This document shows positions 5,661-11,616 of a stretch of DNA of 11,616 bases, one piece after another (the first letter of the stretch is position 1; each line of letters starts with the position of its first letter). The notes under the pieces are model-generated. The model was not told where the DNA came from, made no database searches, and saw nothing but the letters and a program-made list of their open reading frames with translations. The stretch lies in assembly GCA_022842225.1 (NCBI GenBank), contig JALHPX010000050.1, forward strand, positions 1 to 11,616, given 5' to 3'. Made by a program: the position numbers and the translations under genes. This stretch comes from a bacterium (GTDB taxonomy: Bacteria > Bdellovibrionota > FAC87 > UBA2466).

Positions 5661-7104
5661 GTAGGTAGCGGTACCAAATCCGCGCTTTCAAAACAAGCAT
5701 CGTGGCAAAGCCAGAAACGAGAAGTACACCGAAAACGGAAACTCCCGCTAACCCACCACCGGAATAAATCACAAGCGGCAAAATGCTCAGGGGCGCTGTA
5801 AATAAAACCATTCGAAGGACAAAGAATTGCCTAAACCAGAGCAGTAGTCCGGCCAGTAACAACACTGCGAAAGCAGAAAGATGCCAGCCCAAGCGCCACT
5901 TCCCTACTGCCAAACTAATATCCGCGGAATCGGAGAGAATGCGCCAAGCGCGCTTGCCCAAAATCGAAGCGTACCAGCGTGGGTCCGCCTTCACTTGATT
6001 AAGGAAACGTTCTTTACACAGTTGATTAAAAAGCGGCAGGTCTTCAAAGAAAATCGGATAGCGCTTCTTCTCGTCGTAAGTCTGATCCAGATAGTAGGTA
6101 TAGCCGGACCACGTGTAATTCAGTCCCGCTGCTTCAAAGATCGGCATGGCGTATTTGAAATTATAAAAGTCCGACCACTCAATGCCGTATTTGTCATCGA
6201 AATCACCCAAACCGACAAAGAGCGGGTGCCAGAGTATGTGCTGACGGACTCTAGGACCTGGAAAGGGGACTCCACCGTGTGCAGCGACAAACTGATTTGC
6301 CTCGGCAAATTTTCGTTCGAAATAATGATCCATGCGATTTTGAAAACCTAAGAATACGGCAGCTAAAGCTGCGAGCAACGCGAGTCTGCGCTTAATGGGC
6401 CAAGCCGTTTGCAAGAAGACAATGGCCGCCACCGATAAGATCATGACGGAAGACTCAGTGCGCACTTGCCGGCAAAAGCCGCATACAATCCCGGCAATGA
6501 CCACGATAAGCCAATCTTCCCTCGCAGGTTGTGCGGCGCCTTTGAGCCAGCGATAGCAAAGTCCCAAGAGTAGAACCGCGCAGCTGATCGAGAGCGAGAG
6601 ATTTCTGCTCACGCCGTAAACCTGAGCAAGTTGCAGCGGGTGGGAGCCCAGTAACAACACGGCAAGGATCCCAAAGAGGGCGTGACCCGCGCGCATAGCA
6701 GCCAATAAGAAAACACAAAGCGAAAGCGTGAAAAAGATCCCCGCAAAGGCGCGCGTGGAAGCAGCCGTCGGCGTTTTTTTCAGCCAAAGCTCTGGATAGA
6801 ACATAAAAATTTTGCCGTAATTGCCAAAGCGGCCGCCACCCGACGTCGTGTCCGTTAGCAACGAGCTGCCGTTGTGCTGCACAAACCGTATGGCATCTGC
6901 CTTATTTCCATACGGCGTCTTGCCGGGTGCTGCCACGGGGAACACGCCAAAATGATGGTAAAAGAAAGCGAAGTGTAGGTAATCGCGCTGCTGAATTCCA
7001 ACCACGGTGGTGATGGGAAACGGGACGGGGATTTGTTTTTGGTAGTAGTAAAACGTGGCCTGCCAGCCGATGACGAGCAGTACGAGGATCGTTTTTAGAT
7101 ACAT
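5620..7104 (-). CDS. Polytopic inner-membrane protein, unknown (GT-C-like layout)
   Basis: A 494-residue integral membrane protein. A single N-terminal hydrophobic segment (4-20) is followed by a long polar loop (21-115) with QQRDYLHF, GKTPYGNK and SSGGGRFGNYGK-type patches. A block of about six hydrophobic segments comes next (118-137, 142-159, 170-184, 198-213, 219-234, 241-255). A large soluble loop (256-405) has the striking WHPLFVGLGDFDDKYGIEWSD (292-312). Three C-terminal segments follow (408-424, 430-447, 452-473). A long first extracytoplasmic loop plus many helices is the layout of GT-C glycosyltransferases that use polyprenyl-linked sugars. I do not see a definite DE/DD catalytic motif, so this remains a suggestion. 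ATG is preceded by GGGGAG five bases upstream. The 3' end overlaps kdsC by 41 nt, indicating one transcript and possibly a shared envelope-polysaccharide role. Confidence 0.8.
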   Translation of the reverse strand: MYLKTILVLLVIGWQATFYYYQKQIPVPFPITTVVGIQQRDYLHFAFFYHHFGVFPVAAPGKTPYGNKADAIRFVQHNGSSLLTDTTSGGGRFGNYGKIFMFYPELWLKKTPTAASTRAFAGIFFTLSLCVFLLAAMRAGHALFGILAVLLLGSHPLQLAQVYGVSRNLSLSISCAVLLLGLCYRWLKGAAQPAREDWLIVVIAGIVCGFCRQVRTESSVMILSVAAIVFLQTAWPIKRRLALLAALAAVFLGFQNRMDHYFERKFAEANQFVAAHGGVPFPGPRVRQHILWHPLFVGLGDFDDKYGIEWSDFYNFKYAMPIFEAAGLNYTWSGYTYYLDQTYDEKKRYPIFFEDLPLFNQLCKERFLNQVKADPRWYASILGKRAWRILSDSADISLAVGKWRLGWHLSAFAVLLLAGLLLWFRQFFVLRMVLFTAPLSILPLVIYSGGGLAGVSVFGVLLVSGFATMLVLKARIWYRYLHESIASTRPSLQS

Positions 7105-7124
7105 AAAAACTCCCCATATAGTAC

Positions 7125-7153
7125 CTGCAATTGCAACCCGGCGCCATTACACT
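7125..7153 (+). promoter_or_regulatory. Possible promoter placing the asnB start at the transcript 5' end
   Basis: TACACT (7148-7153, four of six matches to TATAAT) lies 17 bases after CTGCAA (7125-7130, a poor -35). The expected transcription start would fall at about 7160-7161, on or next to the asnB ATG, suggesting a leaderless message. This fits the lack of a Shine-Dalgarno before asnB. The palindrome TGCAATTGCA (7126-7135) overlaps the -35 side of this 56-bp divergent gap and could be an operator. Confidence 0.3.
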
Positions 7154-7160
7154 AAAACCT

Positions 7161-9122
7161 ATGTGTGGCTTCGCAGGATTTTACGACCCAGGTCGTCGCT
7201 GGTCTGAAACAGAAACCCTTCAAATCGGCGAACGGATGTCGCAGCGCATAGCGCATCGCGGACCCGACGACGCTTCCACTTGGCGCTCCGCCAATGGCGA
7301 CTGCATGTTGAGTTTTAGACGGCTAGCGATCTTAGATCTGTCCGAAGCGGGCCGCCAACCGATGCACTCGGCGGATCGACGGTGGTCGATCGTCTTTAAC
7401 GGCGAGATTTACAATTACCAGGCACTCAAACGGGAAGTGGAAAGCACCGGGAAATACCCGTTTCCTTTTCGTGGGCATTCCGACACCGAGGTGCTGCTAG
7501 CCGCGATTCATGTTTGGGGCATTGAAGAAGCGCTCAAACGCACCAATGGAATGTTGGCTTTGGCTGCTTGGGACGCGCAGCGGAAGTCTCTCTTCTTGGC
7601 GCGCGATCGGTTTGGTGAAAAGCCGCTGTATTACACGCTTCGCAATGGAACCGCGATTTTTGGCTCCGAGATAAAAGCCTTGCAGGGCTATCCGGGAATT
7701 CAATTTGAAGTCGATGAATCTTCTCTGCATTCCTATTTCCGCTTTGGGTACTTTCCCACCCCGTACACCGTTTACAAGGAAGTAAGAAAGCTGACGCCTG
7801 GTTGCTACTTAGAGCTACGCGACGGCAAAGCACCGCAAGAGATACCGTATTGGGAACCCGGGCAACAGACTTTGCTTGCGCGCATGCGGCCCTACGAAGG
7901 CACGCTGCCGGATGCAGTGGAGGAACTCGATTCATTGCTTTCTGAGTCAGTGCGGTTGCGAATGGTGGCGGATGTCCCTCTCGGAGCGTTTCTATCCGGC
8001 GGAATAGATTCGTCGCTTATTGTAGCTGAGATGCAGCGCCAGAGTCGCAAGCCCGTCCAAACTTTCTGCATCGGCTTTGAAGAAGAATCCTACAACGAGT
8101 CGCCGTATGCAAAAAAAGTGGCGCAGCACCTAGGCACCGACCATACCGACTGGATCCTCAAAGTAGACGAAGCGCAGAAGCTGGTCCCATCTCTCGGTGA
8201 TATTTACGACGAGCCGCTGGCAGACGCCTCACAAATCCCTACGCTTTTGGTGAGCCGGCTGGCTCGTAAAAAAGTGACGGTGGCTTTATCCGGAGATGCG
8301 GGCGATGAATTATTTGGCGGATACGATCGCTATCGCTGGGCGGATTCAGTCCAGCGCACCATTGGCCAGTCACCCGAACTTGTTCGACGATCTCTTGGCA
8401 AGTTACTCGGCTTAGTGCCCCAGCCGCTGTTAGAAAACACCTATAACAAAATCCAAGAAATGCTGCCGGCCGATTACCGATGGAATAATCCCGGCGAAAA
8501 GATCCAAAAGCTTGCTGCGGTTCTATCGACAAATGATGCCGACGAAGTTCACCGCGCGCTCGTATCGCAATGGCCAAACCCTCACGAACTGATCGCTCAA
8601 GGCGACGAACGTGGGCCGGAGAGTCGGGTCAAAGCGATTCCCGCGGAGTTACGCGACCTAGTCAGCCGCATGATGTATCTCGATTTGGTTACGTATCTTA
8701 CCGATGATGTTTTGATGAAGGTGGATCGAGCGAGCATGTATTGTGGATTAGAGGTGCGAGTGCCCTTCTTAGATCCCAAAGTGGTGCATTTCCTTTGGTC
8801 GCTGCCCCCCGAATGGAAGCTGTCGGAGGGCAAAACCAAGGTGATTGTGCGCGAGCTGCTGAGGCGCCATTTCCCCGAAGATTTCTTCAACCGCCCAAAA
8901 AAGGGATTCTCTCTTCCCGTCGATATCTGGCTGCGAACGGGCCTGCGCGACTGGGCGGAATCGTTACTGTCGGATTCCGCACTTGCAGCCAGCGGGCAGC
9001 TCCGCATCCCAGTGGTCCAACGCTATTGGAAAGAACACCTTTCTGGACGGCAGAACCACCAGCATAAGCTGTGGTCAGTTCTGCAGTTCCAGAATTGGTG
9101 GTTTGCTCAGAAGCGTAGCTAA
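7161..9122 (+). CDS. asnB: Asparagine synthetase (glutamine-hydrolysing), AsnB family
   Basis: A 653-residue cytoplasmic two-domain enzyme. The N-terminal class II glutaminase starts MCGFAGFYD, with Cys2 as catalytic nucleophile after Met removal. It includes HRGPDD (32-37), RLAILDLSEAGRQPM, FNGEIYNY (79-86), GHSDTEVLL (105-113) and ARDRFGEKPLYY. The C-terminal synthetase domain has the ATP-pyrophosphatase loop SGGIDSS (279-285), SGDAGDELFGGYDRY (377-391), the DDVLMKVDRASM segment and EVRVPFLD. A start 30 nt earlier is possible in frame, but it would bury the cysteine, so ATG 7161 is fixed by chemistry. There is no clear Shine-Dalgarno. Aspartate amidation is the family's textbook reaction. 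Relatives of this length also occur in surface-polysaccharide clusters, where they may amidate sugar acids. Beside KDO genes and a divergent membrane protein, that alternative deserves weight. The gene ends exactly where the convergent neighbour ends. Confidence 0.93.
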   Translation: MCGFAGFYDPGRRWSETETLQIGERMSQRIAHRGPDDASTWRSANGDCMLSFRRLAILDLSEAGRQPMHSADRRWSIVFNGEIYNYQALKREVESTGKYPFPFRGHSDTEVLLAAIHVWGIEEALKRTNGMLALAAWDAQRKSLFLARDRFGEKPLYYTLRNGTAIFGSEIKALQGYPGIQFEVDESSLHSYFRFGYFPTPYTVYKEVRKLTPGCYLELRDGKAPQEIPYWEPGQQTLLARMRPYEGTLPDAVEELDSLLSESVRLRMVADVPLGAFLSGGIDSSLIVAEMQRQSRKPVQTFCIGFEEESYNESPYAKKVAQHLGTDHTDWILKVDEAQKLVPSLGDIYDEPLADASQIPTLLVSRLARKKVTVALSGDAGDELFGGYDRYRWADSVQRTIGQSPELVRRSLGKLLGLVPQPLLENTYNKIQEMLPADYRWNNPGEKIQKLAAVLSTNDADEVHRALVSQWPNPHELIAQGDERGPESRVKAIPAELRDLVSRMMYLDLVTYLTDDVLMKVDRASMYCGLEVRVPFLDPKVVHFLWSLPPEWKLSEGKTKVIVRELLRRHFPEDFFNRPKKGFSLPVDIWLRTGLRDWAESLLSDSALAASGQLRIPVVQRYWKEHLSGRQNHQHKLWSVLQFQNWWFAQKRS

Positions 9123-10484
9123 CTACTTTTCCGATAATAATTGCAGTTGGGTAAAGGTAAAGATGCGGACATCTTCATTTGCTCCCAGCACCGCGATTGC
9201 ATCGATATGCGGATCCGGCTTCAGCCCTGCATCCACCCACTCCGCCGCTTCGGTATAGTACTTAGCAAGCCGGTTGCTCGCTTTGTAAATCTGCCGTGAC
9301 AGCGACTCCTGCTTGGAGAGCGGCGTGGTCCATGGACCCTCGTCGGTAATTGCAGACGCGGCCTCGGATAATTCTGCGATGGCGTCGTCCCATTCTTTTT
9401 GCTTCTTCGTAGTGAACGCTGTGCGGAAAACGGGCGATCGCTCTCGGATCACCTGAAGACTCTCGGCAATCACCTGCCAACGGAGCACCCAAGTCTTTCG
9501 TTTTTCAGATTCCACTGCATTGAAGCGAATCGCATACTTTTTAATCGCTGATAAACCGTCGGTAATCGTCTTGTGATACATGCGTTTGCTTTCTTCGGCG
9601 ATCGCTTGGAGCTGCGATTCTAACGCCTCCAACCGGCGTACCAACTGAACGAATGTAGCCATCCACTTTTCATTGGCGTGCTCGTTCTTTCGCAAACCAT
9701 AAATCAAATTGTCCAACTGGACTTTAACGAGCCAAATACGACCTTTGACGACTTCGTACGGAATGTAGAGAGTCTCCAAAGTTCCATTGTCTCTCGCTTC
9801 GGCTTTGTCGACGGGACAGAGGGCGAATCGGCCATGCATGTTTGCCTGCCATTCCAAAACGCCTTCGCGCATTTCCAACAAGAGGGCCAGAAGATCGGCG
9901 GCGTCCGAATCACCTAGCTGCTCATTGTCGCCTAGCCAATCCAGTGCAACAACGGAAGAAGGCAGTTCCTTCAATAGACGTTCGGGCACGCGCAAAGGGG
10001 CGGCTGATTTCTCCGCAACTACAGGGCCTGACTCGGGAAACTCACTAGGAATTTCTTCTCGATCAATGCTGCGCGAAGGAACATGCACCTCGAGCTTGGA
10101 AGCTCTTGCACTCTTTGGCTCGATTATGGTGCCCTTGATGGTCGACTTCACGGCCTGGCTCTCGATGGATTTTTCTACAACCGTGGCGGCCGCGGGGACT
10201 GGTCTCGTCGATAACTCTTGCGAACCCTTTTCTTTCACCCAACTGCCTGAATGTAATCGGCCGTACTGGTCATAGAAGGCGTTGGTGTAGGTTTGCCGAG
10301 TCCACTCTTGTTTCTTCACAATCAAGTTACGTTTAGTGTCCAGCACCTCGTACACGACAATATTGTAAAAGGGTGGCTGATCAGGAACCGCCGTGCGAGC
10401 CATCAACTCGGGGCCTTCACCCGCGAACGAGGACGCTCCATACAAGAAAACCATCTGCGCCAATACTAGAAATGCCGACTTCAT
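9123..10484 (-). CDS. Exported protein of unknown function, coiled/helical C-terminal half
   Basis: A 453-residue protein I do not recognise. A signal peptide is visible (MKSAFLVLAQMVFLYGASSFA, cleavage likely after Ala21). The mature N-terminal part (about 37-90) looks like a small beta domain (NIVVYEVLDTKRNLIVKKQEW and a YDQYGRLHSGSW strand pair). A proline-, serine-, alanine- and charge-rich linker follows (about 90-175). The rest (180-450) is strongly helical with heptad-like stretches (270-310, 330-355, 365-385). Cys223 is the only cysteine, so there is no lipoprotein signal. It could be periplasmic and act through helical packing. AGAGGA lies three bases before ATG. The stop codon directly abuts the asnB stop with no spacer and no intrinsic terminator. 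A GC-rich hairpin separates it from the cysteine-rich gene upstream. Confidence 0.75.
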   Translation of the reverse strand: MKSAFLVLAQMVFLYGASSFAGEGPELMARTAVPDQPPFYNIVVYEVLDTKRNLIVKKQEWTRQTYTNAFYDQYGRLHSGSWVKEKGSQELSTRPVPAAATVVEKSIESQAVKSTIKGTIIEPKSARASKLEVHVPSRSIDREEIPSEFPESGPVVAEKSAAPLRVPERLLKELPSSVVALDWLGDNEQLGDSDAADLLALLLEMREGVLEWQANMHGRFALCPVDKAEARDNGTLETLYIPYEVVKGRIWLVKVQLDNLIYGLRKNEHANEKWMATFVQLVRRLEALESQLQAIAEESKRMYHKTITDGLSAIKKYAIRFNAVESEKRKTWVLRWQVIAESLQVIRERSPVFRTAFTTKKQKEWDDAIAELSEAASAITDEGPWTTPLSKQESLSRQIYKASNRLAKYYTEAAEWVDAGLKPDPHIDAIAVLGANEDVRIFTFTQLQLLSEK

Positions 10485-10498
10485 AAATCCTCTGCTAT

Positions 10499-10542
10499 AA
10501 AAGGCGCGGCCGAACAGCAGTTACTCACTTTAGCCCGGCCGC
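10499..10542 (-). terminator. Possible terminator between the cysteine-rich gene and the 453-residue gene
   Basis: GCGGCCG and CGGCCGC (10536-10542 and 10506-10512) form a perfect 7-bp GC stem around a 23-base loop. On the minus strand it is followed within a few bases by TTTT (10499-10502). The stem starts 12 nt past the 114-residue gene's stop. The large loop lowers confidence. The same T/A stretch (TTTTATAG) could contribute to a -10 element for the downstream gene. Confidence 0.45.
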
Positions 10543-10554
10543 ACTCCGTGGGGA

Positions 10555-10899
10555 TTACTTCTTAGCTAGTTTCACCAAGGCCTCGCGGTCCTTGCTGCAG
10601 CTGCCGTTTTTTGGGCTAACCACTTCACACGTGCTCTTGTCCTCGGAGGACTCAGCGCACAATGCCACTGCATCGTCGACAGCGTGGCTGAAGCAGGTGT
10701 TGCCGCATTCTGGAATATAGGATTTTCCACAAGAGTCTTTTGCCAGGCAGTACCACTTGGAATCGCCGGCTAAAGCCACTTCCTCGGCCGAACGAGAGCA
10801 GCTGCCAACGCAGCGTCCTTCGTCTGCCACGAACTCAGAAGCAAAAGCACTGCCAAGAGGAAGCGCTAACAGACTAACTGTGATTAATTTGAGAATCAT
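10555..10899 (-). CDS. Small secreted cysteine-rich protein
   Basis: A 114-residue protein of no family I recognise. A clear signal peptide is present (MILKLITVSLLALPLGSAFA, cleavage likely after Ala20). The mature ~94 residues carry nine cysteines, at 30, 34, 51, 57, 65, 69, 81, 91 and 101. The early ones show CxxxC (30/34, 65/69) spacing. Such density in an exported protein points to a disulfide-stabilised periplasmic or extracellular domain. The odd number leaves one thiol free or for an intermolecular bond. There is no lipobox. The C terminus is lysine-rich (VKLAKK). ATG is preceded by AAAGGGA seven bases upstream. It begins 18 nt after the stop of the 223-residue gene, so the two are probably an operon. 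Confidence 0.75.
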   Translation of the reverse strand: MILKLITVSLLALPLGSAFASEFVADEGRCVGSCSRSAEEVALAGDSKWYCLAKDSCGKSYIPECGNTCFSHAVDDAVALCAESSEDKSTCEVVSPKNGSCSKDREALVKLAKK

Positions 10900-10917
10900 A
10901 CGAACGTCCCTTTCTAT

Positions 10918-11589
10918 TCACTGTTTTTTTGTTTTCTTTCTTGCCACTGATCTCACCCCCCGCACCACGGACCCCTGAAGGAAGTACTCGTCACACTGGG
11001 CTTTGAGCAGCAGCTCGAAATCTTGTTTTTCTAAATTTCCTGAGTCGGCATACCAGTCGCGGGAGCGACACGCCTTGCGGGAGGCGCAATCGTCGAGAGT
11101 GGCGGGACTGAACGCCAGGATCTCATCGCCTTTTCGCAGTACACATTGAGGCGCTGAGAGAGTCGTGGGGTCCCCATGTGTGAGCTCTAACTCACAGTGA
11201 CAGAGATTTTTCTCCATCCAAGCAGCAAAGGGCGACAGGGCAGCCTTAAACTTGCGGCCTTCGACTTCTTCAAAGAAAACATCGGCGAAGTGATTCCCGG
11301 AGCTAGTGAGTTTCTGCTGGAGATCCTCCATTTCAAACTGCGCGGTGGCCTGTCGCTTCTCGTCTGTCTCTGGATCGAGGCGGGTTACCAGTCTATCCAG
11401 CAGCTCCTCGGAGCTTTCCTTGGATTTTGCCAGTAACGGCGCCATCTCAAATTTTTCGCGCAAAAGCTTGCGCGCCCACACAACTGACTTTTCGCGTTCG
11501 ATCTGCAAGGCCTGTTCTGCCTTGTCCGCGAGACCAAAGAAGCTTCTGGCGTGTTCCACAAAGCGCTCTGTGTCGATTAGCGGGGCCAC
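10918..11589 (-). CDS. Unknown cysteine-containing protein at right edge, start uncertain
   Basis: A 223-residue product from a GTG start, not a family I recognise. GGGAG lies seven bases before this GTG, which supports the start. The frame stays open through the last 27 bases to the window edge, however, so the true start may lie outside and the entry may be 5'-partial. The N-terminal half (about 20-95) is highly charged and helical, probably coiled coil. The C-terminal half (125-205) carries six cysteines at 130, 132, 149, 168, 174 and 199, including CHC and CASRKAC. The tail is very basic (RSVARKKTKKQ). No signal peptide is visible from the GTG start; if the protein is exported, the signal must lie upstream of the window. 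It sits 18 nt ahead of the secreted cysteine-rich gene. Confidence 0.6.
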   Translation of the reverse strand: MAPLIDTERFVEHARSFFGLADKAEQALQIEREKSVVWARKLLREKFEMAPLLAKSKESSEELLDRLVTRLDPETDEKRQATAQFEMEDLQQKLTSSGNHFADVFFEEVEGRKFKAALSPFAAWMEKNLCHCELELTHGDPTTLSAPQCVLRKGDEILAFSPATLDDCASRKACRSRDWYADSGNLEKQDFELLLKAQCDEYFLQGSVVRGVRSVARKKTKKQ

Positions 11590-11616
11590 GATTTTTCTCC
11601 CAGCACACTCCTCATC

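Noticed and set aside
5142..6351. Long plus-strand open frames opposite kdsC and the membrane protein
   Set aside because: They are antisense to clearly coding sequence with HAD motifs and membrane segments, lack ribosome-binding sites, and their translations look random.
7131..7160. Upstream in-frame ATG for asnB
   Set aside because: It would add ten residues before the catalytic cysteine, which must become the N-terminal residue in class II glutaminases.
1..11616. CRISPR array, insertion sequence or prophage
   Set aside because: No regularly spaced repeats, transposase-like coding sequence, terminal inverted repeats with target duplications or phage genes were seen.

Overview
The window looks like a chromosomal segment of a Gram-negative bacterium of moderate GC, a little over 50% by eye. 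Three enzymes of KDO synthesis (kdsA, kdsB and a KdsC-like phosphatase) imply a lipopolysaccharide outer membrane. Several proteins carry Sec-type signal peptides. Ribosomal protein cluster, metal-dependent KdsA and exported proteins of unknown family together are compatible with a Bdellovibrionota/Oligoflexia-type or deltaproteobacterial-grade genome. That placement is only an inference; nothing here proves the taxon. I see no IS element, CRISPR array, tRNA, rRNA, integrase or toxin-antitoxin pair, so this reads as core and semi-core chromosome, not an island.

Layout. (1) 1-124: non-coding left edge with small inverted repeats, one of them a plausible terminator for the ribosomal genes. (2) 125-1406: four small ribosomal proteins in two divergent pairs, rpmG-rpmE2 on the minus strand and rpmB-rpsN on the plus strand, sharing a 167-bp intergenic region. 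All four belong to the zinc-free ('C-minus') sequence types. A strong terminator follows rpsN. (3) 1469-7104, all minus strand, in transcription order: a polytopic membrane protein, an overlapping KdsC-like HAD phosphatase, a predicted sigma70-type promoter, a ~637-residue exported protein of unknown function, kdsA, and kdsB overlapping kdsA by 4 nt (ATGA). Together KdsA, KdsC and KdsB make CMP-KDO from arabinose-5-phosphate, PEP and CTP. (4) 7161-9122, plus strand: a glutamine-dependent asparagine synthetase-type enzyme (AsnB family), divergent from the membrane protein. (5) 9123-11616, minus strand: a small cysteine-bearing protein reaching towards the right edge, a 114-residue secreted cysteine-rich protein, a likely terminator, and a 453-residue exported protein of unknown function that abuts asnB tail to tail with no spacer.

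The KDO block and the AsnB-like enzyme suggest an envelope-polysaccharide neighbourhood. The parts least explained by known families are the exported protein embedded between kdsC and kdsA, the membrane protein overlapping kdsC, and the three right-hand genes for exported or cysteine-rich proteins.
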